Positions 19,781 through 27,299 of a DNA stretch of 64,000 nt are shown in pieces. The notes beneath the pieces are model-generated. The model did not search any database. It worked only from the letters and a program-made list of their open reading frames with translations, and was not told where the DNA came from. Each line of letters opens with the position of its first letter. Within the stretch, counting starts at the first letter, position 1. The DNA is from Kutzneria viridogrisea (GTDB taxonomy: Bacteria; Actinomycetota; Actinomycetes; Mycobacteriales; Pseudonocardiaceae), in assembly GCA_014138725.1 (NCBI GenBank), contig JACJID010000010.1, positions 186,001-250,000 on the forward strand. The letters are read 5' to 3'. The translations under genes and the position numbers were made by a program.

Positions 19781-19797
19781 CTGTAATACAGTTGCCA
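19781..19797 (-). promoter_or_regulatory. Possible promoter/operator before the BFN gene
   Basis: On the minus strand TTGGCA (-35-like) is followed at once by the palindrome CTGTATTACAG, in the 130-base gap between the MerR gene and BFN. The neighbouring MerR regulators are candidate binders. No clear -10 box can be fixed. Confidence 0.3.
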
Positions 19798-19808
19798 AGA
19801 TCACCAGG

Positions 19809-20522
19809 TCACCCACCGACGGCCCCTCGCAGCCCGGTCTTGACCAGGAGTACGTGCAGTGCCACCGAGAGCGAGGCCAGCTCGCGCACGACCTCGTCGG
19901 CGCGCTGGCGGGCGTCGGGGTCACGCTGGCGGTAGAGCGGGGCGACGATCTGCTGGAGCAGACCGATCTCCCGGTCCGCCGAGGCGCGGAAGGCCCGCAG
20001 GTGACGGGGTTCAACACCGAAGCCGGTCAACGCGACGGCGGTGCGCACCAACTGCGCGGCGTCGGCGTCGTAGAACCCGGCGGCACCGGGCCGGACCAGG
20101 CCATAGGTTTCCAGCTCGGACAGCATGCGCGCGTCCACGCCGGTCTCGGCGAACAGCTCCTCACGGGTCATCCGCACCTCGTGGCCGCCTGCGAAGTCCT
20201 CGGGGATGGGCAGGCCGTCGCCCTCGCGCAGTGCCCGCAACGGCCGCGGCTGGGCTGAGCCGTCCGCTGCGTCCAACTGCTCCTTGATCACCTTCAGCGG
20301 GAGGTACTGGTCCCGCTGGGCCGCCAGCACGAACCTCAGCCGAGCGACGTCGGCCTCGGTGAACTGGCGGTAACCCGAGGGTGTCCTCGCCGGGCGGACC
20401 AAGCCTTCCGACTCCAAGAAACGGATCTTGGAGATGGTCACGTCGGGGAACTCGGGGCGGAGCTGCGTCAGCACCGCCCCGATGCTCAACCCATCGCGCT
20501 GTGGCCGCCCGGCCGAGGTCAC
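19809..20522 (-). CDS. MerR-family regulator, FtsR-like (Rv1828-like)
   Basis: This 237-residue regulator has an N-terminal MerR helix-turn-helix with an early LSIGAVLTQLRPEFPDVTISK and wing ESEGLVRPARTPSGYRQF, followed by DVARLRFVLAAQRDQYLPLK. The long C-terminal half is typical of the Rv1828/FtsR group, which in corynebacteria regulates cell division genes. It overlaps garA by ATGA, so the two are co-translated. Its position gcvH-garA-MerR-BFN is the conserved actinobacterial order. Confidence 0.92.
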   Translation of the reverse strand: MTSAGRPQRDGLSIGAVLTQLRPEFPDVTISKIRFLESEGLVRPARTPSGYRQFTEADVARLRFVLAAQRDQYLPLKVIKEQLDAADGSAQPRPLRALREGDGLPIPEDFAGGHEVRMTREELFAETGVDARMLSELETYGLVRPGAAGFYDADAAQLVRTAVALTGFGVEPRHLRAFRASADREIGLLQQIVAPLYRQRDPDARQRADEVVRELASLSVALHVLLVKTGLRGAVGG

Positions 20523-20983
20523 TGCGCCCCCTGGCCCCCGGAACCCGGGCCGGTGAGGAACACCAGGCGGAACTTGCCGATCTGCACCTCGTCGCCGTTG
20601 GCCAGCACCGCGTGGTCCACCGGCTCCCGGTTGACGTAGGTGCCGTTCAGGCTGCCCACGTCGATCACCAGGAACTCGCCGCCCTCACGGCGGAACTCGG
20701 CGTGACGGCGGGAGACCGTGACGTCGTCGAGGAAGATGTCGCTGTCGGGGTGCCGACCCGCGCTGGTGGTGTCCTGGTCGAGCAGGAACCGGGAACCCGC
20801 GTTGGGGCCGCGCTTGACGACCAGCAGGGCCGACCCGGCAGGCAGTGCGTCGACACCGGCGACAGCCGGTTCCTGGACCGGGGCCTCGACGCCCTCGGCG
20901 TCGGCGAGGAAGTCGGCCCGGAAGATCGTGGTCCGCTCCGGGGACTGCTCCGGCGGAACACCGGGCCCGTCGTTCGTGCTCAC
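20519..20983 (-). CDS. garA: FHA-domain metabolic regulator GarA/OdhI
   Basis: This 154-residue protein is near-identical in its core to GarA: SALLVVKRGPNAGSRFLLDQ, SAGRHPDSDIFLDDVTVSRR, and DVGSLNGTYVNREPV form the FHA domain. The N-terminal phospho-switch is present as ERTTIFRADF (two adjacent Thr, targets of PknG/PknB in mycobacteria). Phosphorylated GarA folds on itself; unphosphorylated GarA inhibits 2-oxoglutarate dehydrogenase and modulates glutamate metabolism. The GTG at 20983 with AGGAGG nine bases upstream gives the family's length; an in-frame ATG at 21097, overlapping the gcvH stop, would add 38 basic residues. Confidence 0.95.
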   Translation of the reverse strand: MSTNDGPGVPPEQSPERTTIFRADFLADAEGVEAPVQEPAVAGVDALPAGSALLVVKRGPNAGSRFLLDQDTTSAGRHPDSDIFLDDVTVSRRHAEFRREGGEFLVIDVGSLNGTYVNREPVDHAVLANGDEVQIGKFRLVFLTGPGSGGQGAQ

Positions 20984-21096
20984 CTGAGCTCGCCTCCTGC
21001 TGGTGGATCCTTCGGGACCGCTCAAACCTACCGTGCCGGACTGATCGCGCCGGGAGCGGCTCCCCATCCAGCCGAACAGCTTCTGAAAGATCGACA

Positions 21097-21480
21097 TCAG
21101 CCCTGGTCCACCAGTTCCCTGTAGCCCGCACCGTCCAGCAGCTCGTCGAGCGCGCTCGCGTCGTCCAGCCGCAGCTCGACCATCCAGCCCGCGCCGTAGG
21201 CATCGGTGTTGATCAGTTCGGGGCTGCCGTCCAGCTCGTCGTTGCGCGCGGTGACCTCACCGGCCAGCGGCGCGAAGATGTCCGAGACGCTCTTGGTGGA
21301 CTCCACCTCACCCAGGGTCTGGCCCGCGGTCACCCGCTCGCCGACCTCCGGTAGCTGGACGAACACCACGTCCCCGAGCTGGTTCTGGGCGTAGTCGGTG
21401 ATGCCGATGCGCACCACTGACTCACCGACCAGGACCACCCACTCGTGCTCGGGGGTGTACTTCAGTTGCTCGGGAACCAC
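21097..21480 (-). CDS. gcvH: Glycine cleavage system H protein
   Basis: This 127-residue lipoyl carrier of the glycine cleavage complex shows the conserved LKYTPEHEWV start, GITDYAQNQLGDVVFVQLP and the lipoylation loop GEVESTKSVSDI with its Lys. It shuttles the aminomethyl group from GcvP to GcvT. It begins with GTG after AGGAAGG and is the first gene of the gcvH-garA-MerR run; gcvP is separated from it by regulators and the cyclophilin. Confidence 0.97.
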   Translation of the reverse strand: MVPEQLKYTPEHEWVVLVGESVVRIGITDYAQNQLGDVVFVQLPEVGERVTAGQTLGEVESTKSVSDIFAPLAGEVTARNDELDGSPELINTDAYGAGWMVELRLDDASALDELLDGAGYRELVDQG

Positions 21481-21972
21481 CTAACGAGCCTTCCTTCTGC
21501 CTGCTGATCACCGGATTGGGCGAGCGTAGAGGACGAGAATCCCATCAGGTCCGCACGCACCGCCGCTCCACGGGCCCCACCGTACCGAGATCGTGATCTA
21601 CCGGGCCAGGCTGAGGCCGCCCGTTGAGCAGTTCGAGCACCCATTGGAGTCGCGGACCCAGCGCGACAGGCCTCTGGGGCGCCGAACCGGACCACTTCCG
21701 CACCGCTCCGCCAACACCGTACAGTAAGTGTGATGCGCGCCACATCTCCAGGTGTTGATTCGACGAGCACGGCGGAATTCTCGCGGACAGATCAGGGCGG
21801 TCGACGACGGACTCCACCAACACCCGGCGAGGTGTTGTGCGAGTTGGCACGAAGTGGCCACGATTCGATTGCCGTGGGGCGACGGCCCGGCATCCCGGGT
21901 GAATGGCCAGCACACCAATGGCAGGCGAGAATTCCTCGCCGAACTCGACTCCAGCCAGGTGATCTCGGCATC
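21481..21972. other. Gene-poor stretch upstream of gcvH
   Basis: About 490 bases show no frame with convincing coding character on either strand. It must hold the gcvH promoter near 21490-21600. It borders the frameshifted pseudogene at 21973. Confidence 0.5.
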
Positions 21973-22544
21973 TCAACGCCGCGACGCGCGCGGCCGGGCC
22001 AGCACCGGGACCGGGTCGGTGGCCGTGACGGTGACGGTGCGACCGGTGCGGTGCCGGAACCGCTGCGCGGAGTCCTCGGCCGCGGCGGGCAGGTCGGTGG
22101 CCAGCTCGACCAACCCCCGGACCAGTTCGTCCAGGGCGCGGCGCCCGCCCCAGCACCAGCCAGCTCACCAGTGCCACCAGCGCGGCGATGACCGCGGTGC
22201 CCCGAGGACGTACTGGAGGAACGCGGTGTCGGTCCGGTCCGCCTCGGTGCAGTCCTGCGCCACCATCGCCGCGCCGCCACCGGGCAGCGGCCTGGTCAGC
22301 AGGCCGTGCGGCTGACCGGCGATGAGCAGGGCCTCCTGCGGGTCGTGCACGCCCTGACCGGTGCGCGCCACCACCAGGTCGGTCGCGGCGGCGGGGTGGC
22401 TCCGGCGCGGAACAGGGTGATCACGGTGTCCGCGCGGTCGCTGAGGCCGCGGTCCAAACGGGATCGACCGGGCAACCCCGTGCGGCGGCTGCCAGTTGAC
22501 CACCGTGGTCGCGGTGCCGTGGCAGGGTCGAAGAAGCAGGACAT
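21973..22544 (-). pseudogene. Multiply frameshifted gene for a membrane protein
   Basis: An ATG at 22544 with GAGGAG upstream starts a protein that can only be followed by switching frame about four times. Successive pieces read MSCFFDPATA, TTVVNWQPPHGVARS, GLSDRADTVITLF, DLVVARTGQGVHDPQEALLI with TEADRTDTAFLQYVLG, then a transmembrane GTAVIAALVALVSWLVLG, then ALDELVRGLVELATDLPAAA and VTVTATDPVPVLARPRASRR before a stop. The pieces join into one plausible product of about 190 residues with one membrane helix. The family is not recognised. Confidence 0.6.
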
Positions 22545-22676
22545 GGTGGGATCTCCTCGAACCGGGAATCCCGACGCCTTCGACACTGCCACGCGCACAA
22601 TCCAGTACCTGAGCCGTGGACTGTCCCGCGACTCGCGATGAGGACGCGGCGGATCCTGGGAGGACCGCGCACGCGG

Positions 22677-23342
22677 TCACAACGGGGGCAACAGATCCGC
22701 GATGGTCGCCACGTCCTTGAGCAGCGCGTCCGACGGACTGCCGTGCACCGGCTCGGTCTCCGCGACAACCACGAGCCGCCCGTCGGAGCGGGACGCGTAG
22801 TGCATTCCCGTGAACTTGATGCCGCCCAGCGCCAGTGCCTCGGTGCCGAACGGGGTCACGTCACCGCTGCCGCCAACGTCCTCAATGGACTTGAACTCAG
22901 CGGCCGACGCGGTTGAGGGCATCGTGACCCACACGACCGATCCGAGGATGTCGTTGCCCTGACCGTCACTGACGAGGAAGAGCAACTGGTCGAGCTTGTC
23001 GCAGGGATGTCCCAGGAAGTACCGCTGGACCGCACCGGTGGACTGGACACCACAGCGGAGCTGATGGGTGACCTGCCTCTTGATCTCCTTGAGGCCAGCC
23101 CGTTCCCAGGCGGTGAGCCGGTCCCCGCGGCCCGCGGCGTCCCGGCTCTTCGCGGTGTTGCCCGAACCCGACCGCGCGCTCGCCCCGGCGTCCAGCGCGG
23201 ACCCGATGGAGGCACTGGTCCCGGCGCCGCTCGCCGTGGCGACCAGTCCGGCCACCACAGCCGCCCCGACGACCGTCCCCGCCGTAGATCCCTTGACCCA
23301 TCTTCCCTTCTCGTCCCTGGGTTGGTCCTGACCGCTGGGCAC
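22677..23342 (-). CDS. Membrane-anchored protein of unknown function
   Basis: This 221-residue protein has a polar start (SGQDQPRDEKGRWVKG), one helix (GTVVGAAVVAGLVATASGAG) and an exposed domain with two Cys (LRCGVQSTG, GHPCDKLDQLLFLVSDG) that could form a disulfide. The end (LLKDVATIADLLPPL) is a helix. The GTG at 23342 is chosen because GGAG sits seven bases before it; GTG 23348 is also possible. I do not recognise a family. Neighbours on both sides are decayed genes, so it may be a leftover of an older island. Confidence 0.6.
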   Translation of the reverse strand: MPSGQDQPRDEKGRWVKGSTAGTVVGAAVVAGLVATASGAGTSASIGSALDAGASARSGSGNTAKSRDAAGRGDRLTAWERAGLKEIKRQVTHQLRCGVQSTGAVQRYFLGHPCDKLDQLLFLVSDGQGNDILGSVVWVTMPSTASAAEFKSIEDVGGSGDVTPFGTEALALGGIKFTGMHYASRSDGRLVVVAETEPVHGSPSDALLKDVATIADLLPPL

Positions 23343-23348
23343 GTGCAC

Positions 23349-23992
23349 TCCTCACGACGGCGGCGGTGAAGGCATCAGCATCGCCAGGGCCTCCGTCGAC
23401 GTGCAGGACATTGGGCTCGGTCCACACGAATGTCGTAACACACCGTTGACCGCTGATTGCTTTGCGCAATAACAATGTCCCGGAGCGGGCTTGCTCCGTC
23501 CCGCTGACCCTTGGGCGGTACAGCAGGGCAGTGCGTGCCAGCTCGAAGGCGCCCGTTGCCGGGTGCGCCCAGTCCAATGGGCAGGGTCAGAGTGGCGCAG
23601 TCCAGGGCGGTGTTCTCCGCACACGGATGTCAGGCGAGCAGGCTCGGTGTCGGCGCGATGGTGTTGGCGAGCAAGGACTTCCCCTTCGTGGCGCGCTCCA
23701 GCCTGGCAGCGGAGAGCCCCCTGGGGTAGTTCCCTCGCCTCCCGGTCGCGCGCATCCTGTTCTGCGGTAAGGGCTTCCCGCCGAAAGGTTCTCCTCGCCC
23801 GAGGACCTGCCCGAAGAGGACTTCCGGCACAGGTGGCGCTGGCGTGGGCAGTGGCTCGAGGTCGGCACGCGGGGCCCGGACGAGAACCGTGGATCCGATC
23901 CGGGTTTCGTTTCGCGGATGGTGTGGCCGCTGGGCTGCCATGACGCGGGTTCGTTTGGCGTGCTGCCCGGAGCGCGCGGGGACGGCAGACTG
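23349..23992. other. Non-coding or eroded stretch
   Basis: About 640 bases hold no frame with consistent codon bias or recognisable domain on either strand. It lies between two decayed loci and may be a remnant of deleted genes. Confidence 0.45.
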
Positions 23993-24720
23993 TCATCTGA
24001 CGGTAAAGGTCACTGGGCAACTCGCCCGGACCGCGTCGCCCCGCCCCCCGGGAGAGCAGACTCCGGACGGTTCCATGCCGCGGTCCGGAGTCTGCTCTGA
24101 GGCGGGCCAGGGTAGGTCGCGGAGCAGGGTCTGGTGGGGCGGTCGGCCGTAGGCTTCGCGGTAGTAGTGGGCGAAGCGGCCGGGGTGTGAAGAAGCCCCA
24201 GCGGGCGGCGACCTGGGTGACCGTGACCCCGGTGCCGGGATCGGTGGCCAGCAGCTCCTGGTGGGCCTGCCGCAGACGGGCCTGGCGGAGGTAGCCCATC
24301 GGACTGGTGTCGAGGTGACGTCGGAAGGCGTACTGCAGCGCACGGATGGTGACGTGGGCGGCCGCGGCGATGTCGGCGGCGCTGATGTCCAGGTGCGCGT
24401 GGTCTTCGATGAGGACGATGGCACACCGCAGGGTGCGCGGGTGGGCGTCGCGCCGGTCCTCGATCGTGGGCTCGGTGAGCGCGGTGTTCGGGAAGATCGC
24501 CAGCACTGTCGCGCTCAGCAGCCGCCCGGCCGCCCCGGCCACGAGCGGTTCCCGCATGGCGCCGTCCAGGTAGTCGATCATTCTTGTCAGCGGGCCCGCG
24601 GCGGCCGATGTGCTGGGGCGCGGCTCGGTGAACCGGAGCGGCGTGTCCTCACGGGCCTCGGCAGTGGTGGCGACCTGGCCCAGCAGGGTGTACCGCGCGG
24701 TCTGTGGTCGGAGGTCTGGA
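23993..24720 (-). pseudogene. Truncated, frameshifted AraC-family regulator
   Basis: The C-terminal AraC DNA-binding domain is readable: LDISAADIAAAAHVTIRALQ, RRHLDTSPMGYLRQARLRQA and VTQVAARWGF, then one extra base near 24189 shifts the frame before HPGRFAHYYREAYGRPPHQT. The first ~140 residues found in the neighbouring paralogue are missing; the homology starts around LRFTEPRPST. It is clearly related to the intact AraC gene just upstream on the same strand (compare LATFPNSTMT with LAIFPNTALT). It is a dead tandem duplicate. Confidence 0.8.
24053..24098 (-). terminator. Perfect 16-bp hairpin at the end of the AraC remnant
   Basis: AGAGCAGACTCCGGAC and GTCCGGAGTCTGCTCT are separated by 14 bases. 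It lies just after the DNA-binding domain of the decayed AraC gene and is probably the old terminator of the AraC tandem. Confidence 0.75.
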
Positions 24721-24760
24721 ACAGCAAGTCCTGGGACGGCGCAGGCGAGGCAGCCACGGA

Positions 24761-25747
24761 TCACTGCTCCTGGACGGTGCAGGACAGCGTGTGGCCGGGA
24801 GACCGGCCGTAGGTCGCGCGGTAGAGGGCGGAGAACCGGAAGAGCGTGCCGAACCCCCAACGACGCGCGATCATCGGGACGGTGTCGCCACTCGCGGGGT
24901 CGGCGGCGAGCAGGTCCTGGTGGGCGCGGTCCAGGCGCACCCTGCGCAGGTAACCCAGCGGGGTGGTGCTGTGGTGGGACCGGAAGGCGTACTGCAACGC
25001 TCTCGGGCTCACCCTCGCGGCGGCGGCGATACCGGACAGCGTGAGCGGCTGGTCGGCGTGGGCCTCGATGAACGCGACCGCCCGGCGCAGCGTGGCCGGG
25101 CCGACACCACCGGGCCCGGGCAGGTAGTCGGCGGTCATGGTGGAGTTGGGGAACGTGGCGAGCGCCAGACCGGCGAGCAGGTCCATCATCTGGGCGTGGA
25201 CCAGCGGCTCGCGCAGCACGCTGTCCGGCTCGCACAGTTGCCTGCGGGCGAAGTCGCCCGCGGACCTCCAGTAGGCCTGCATCTGCGCGCTCACCGGGGC
25301 CATGGCCAGGAAGCGAACCTGGTCGTGGCCGAACCGCTCGGCCGCCACCCGCCGCACCGCGTCGGCGGGCAGTGCCATGACGTACTGGTCCAGGTCCCGC
25401 AGGGTGTAGGCAATCGCATCACGCGTCGGATGCGTGTAGGTGAGCCCGGTCTGGCCGCGCAGTTCCTCCCGCCGGGTGGTGCCGCTCCACCGGCCACTCC
25501 GCAGGAAACCGAACCACAGGTCCCGGAAGGGTTCGGTGTCCATCGACAGCAAGCCGCGGCACCGGACCTGGTCTATCCCCAGATCGCCAACCGCGTGACG
25601 GCTCACCCGCAAGGTGAAGCCACCTCTATTCGAGTGGTGGGTCCGGTTCTTCACGTACAGCTCGCCGATCTTCGCCTGCACGACCTCGGGATCCGAGGTC
25701 GCGAAGTCGAAGCGTTCGACCGCCAGCAGGGCACCGCGTTCGGGCAC
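24761..25747 (-). CDS. AraC-family transcriptional regulator
   Basis: This 328-residue regulator has an N-terminal sensing domain (VERFDFATSDPEVVQAKIGE ... GFTLRVSRHAVGDLGIDQVR, the AraC 'binding-domain-like' type) and a C-terminal double helix-turn-helix: LTLSGIAAAARVSPRALQYA and VPMIARRWGFGTLFRFSALY with ATYGRSPGHTL. The GTG at 25747 follows GGAGGG. It is divergent from the ferritin-like/LodA/LodB operon with about 320 bases between, so it is the likely regulator of that operon; the inducer is unknown. Confidence 0.9.
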   Translation of the reverse strand: MPERGALLAVERFDFATSDPEVVQAKIGELYVKNRTHHSNRGGFTLRVSRHAVGDLGIDQVRCRGLLSMDTEPFRDLWFGFLRSGRWSGTTRREELRGQTGLTYTHPTRDAIAYTLRDLDQYVMALPADAVRRVAAERFGHDQVRFLAMAPVSAQMQAYWRSAGDFARRQLCEPDSVLREPLVHAQMMDLLAGLALATFPNSTMTADYLPGPGGVGPATLRRAVAFIEAHADQPLTLSGIAAAARVSPRALQYAFRSHHSTTPLGYLRRVRLDRAHQDLLAADPASGDTVPMIARRWGFGTLFRFSALYRATYGRSPGHTLSCTVQEQ

Positions 25748-26065
25748 GACCGACTTCCCTCCACTACGACCGGATGATGCAGGGCACCGGTGCGCAATCC
25801 GGGTGAGGCGAGTGAAATCAGCACGGCGTGGAACCCGCGCCCCGGTGCGCCGCACAGTGTTCGCAGCCCGGTTGTACGACACCAGGGCCGAAATCCCCTA
25901 ATCAGGAATCAGCTGCGGAGTCAGTTCGCGTTCCGAGAGCGCACACTCCGGAAAACCGTGTACCAATTCACCTGTTCGGACTCAGTAGTGCATACCACGA
26001 ACGGACCCTGGCGGGCGACACCAAATCGACACTAGGCTGACCGGGACCGAAATTGAGGTAGCCTC
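25748..26065. promoter_or_regulatory. Divergent promoter region, AraC / ferritin-like operon
   Basis: This 318-base non-coding region contains a plus-strand TAGGCT (-10-like) at about 26034, some 30 bases before the ferritin-like ATG, and a separated CCTGTTCG ... CGAACGG inverted pair at about 25971-26006 that could be an activator site. The palindrome TGAGGTAGCCTCA overlaps the start region at 26054-26066. Confidence 0.4.
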
Positions 26066-27262
26066 ATGAATCCCGTAGCGGACACTGCCCAGAATGTCAT
26101 CCTGCCGAGCTCGGTCTTCGACGCGGGCACAACGCTGGAGAAGCTCCTCCAGACGGCTTTGCAGGTGGAGTTCTCGGCCATTCCGCCGTACCTGACGGCG
26201 ATGTACTCGATCACGGACAAGACCTCCCGCGCCTACCAGCTGATCCGTAGCGTCGCCATGGAGGAGATGCTGCACCTGAACCTGGCGTGCAACCTGCTCA
26301 ACGCCATCGGCGGCAAGCCCGAACTCGTCATCAGCGGAAAGTTCCCGCCGCGGTACCCCGCACATCTGTCGGACGAGGCCAGCGGCGGCGGGGTGTACCT
26401 CCAGCTGATGCCCGCCTCCCGGCAGCTGATCCGCGAGGTGTTCATGCGGATCGAACAGCCCGCGCAGCCCGACGCCCCCGCCCAGCCCGCGCAGTTCTCC
26501 ACCATCGGCCAGCTCTACAAGGCGATCAAGGACAGGCTGGCGGACTACCAGGGTGGCTACGACACCAGCAGGCAGACCACGAGCTGGAACTTCGGCAACA
26601 ACGGCGGAACCGTCATCGAGGTCCGCGACAAGAAGTCCGCGATGCAGGCGATCAATGAGATCGTCGAGCAGGGAGAGGGCGCGGACATGGCGCGGGAGCT
26701 GAATCCGGACGAATACCAGATCAGGCAACCATGGGGTCAGTACGAGTACTACGGTCCACGGGCCGACGGCACCTACGGCCCGGTGCTGGGCACCCCGCTG
26801 GAGATGTCGCACTACTTCAAGTTCAAGGCGATAGCCGACGGCACGACCCCGCTTCCCGAGACCTACCCGATGGCCCCCAACCCCTCGGTGGACAAGTTCG
26901 AGAACCAGCTTGCCGTCGAACTGGGCAACCTGTTCAACGCCAGCTACAGCATCATGGTCGACGAACTCCAGAAGGCGCTGCACGGTGACACCGAGGTCTT
27001 CTTCACACACGCGGTGCCGCTGATGCGCACGGCAATGCCCGTCCTGGCAACGCAACTGATGCAGACCCCCGTCGCCGCCAAGGGGTACACCAGTGTCGAT
27101 CCCGCGGCTGGGCCCCCCTTCCGGTACGTGGCGGGCGTGACCGTCCAGGAGATCACCCGGGCAGTCGACCGGCTCGCCGAGGCCGTCACCGAGGGACGGC
27201 ACCCCAGCGCTCCGAGCACGCTCGTGGCCGCGCTGTACAAGGTGCTCAGGAGCCTCTCGTGA
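26066..27262 (+). CDS. Ferritin-like VioB/iminophenylpyruvate-dimer-synthase-type protein
   Basis: This 398-residue cytoplasmic protein starts at ATG with GAGG upstream. The N-terminal half has the ferritin-like motif pair: VEFSAIPPYLTAMYSI (about residue 33-48) and AMEEMLHLNLACNLLNAIGG (about 65-84, ExxH type), as in the C-terminal domain of VioB and StaD/RebD-type enzymes that couple amino-acid-derived imines oxidatively. Downstream NPDEYQIRQPWGQYEYYGP and MSHYFKFKAI follow the same family. It is the first gene of an operon with LodA- and LodB-like proteins, so a role in handling the oxidase's imine product or an amino-acid substrate is reasonable inference. Confidence 0.82.
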   Translation: MNPVADTAQNVILPSSVFDAGTTLEKLLQTALQVEFSAIPPYLTAMYSITDKTSRAYQLIRSVAMEEMLHLNLACNLLNAIGGKPELVISGKFPPRYPAHLSDEASGGGVYLQLMPASRQLIREVFMRIEQPAQPDAPAQPAQFSTIGQLYKAIKDRLADYQGGYDTSRQTTSWNFGNNGGTVIEVRDKKSAMQAINEIVEQGEGADMARELNPDEYQIRQPWGQYEYYGPRADGTYGPVLGTPLEMSHYFKFKAIADGTTPLPETYPMAPNPSVDKFENQLAVELGNLFNASYSIMVDELQKALHGDTEVFFTHAVPLMRTAMPVLATQLMQTPVAAKGYTSVDPAAGPPFRYVAGVTVQEITRAVDRLAEAVTEGRHPSAPSTLVAALYKVLRSLS

Positions 27263-27299
27263 CCGGCGGCACGACCACACACCACGGGAGGTGACGACG

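Noticed and set aside
23352-25235. A single 627-codon regulator on the minus strand
   Set aside because: The frame strings together out-of-frame parts of the intact AraC gene, the in-frame AraC remnant and noncoding sequence.
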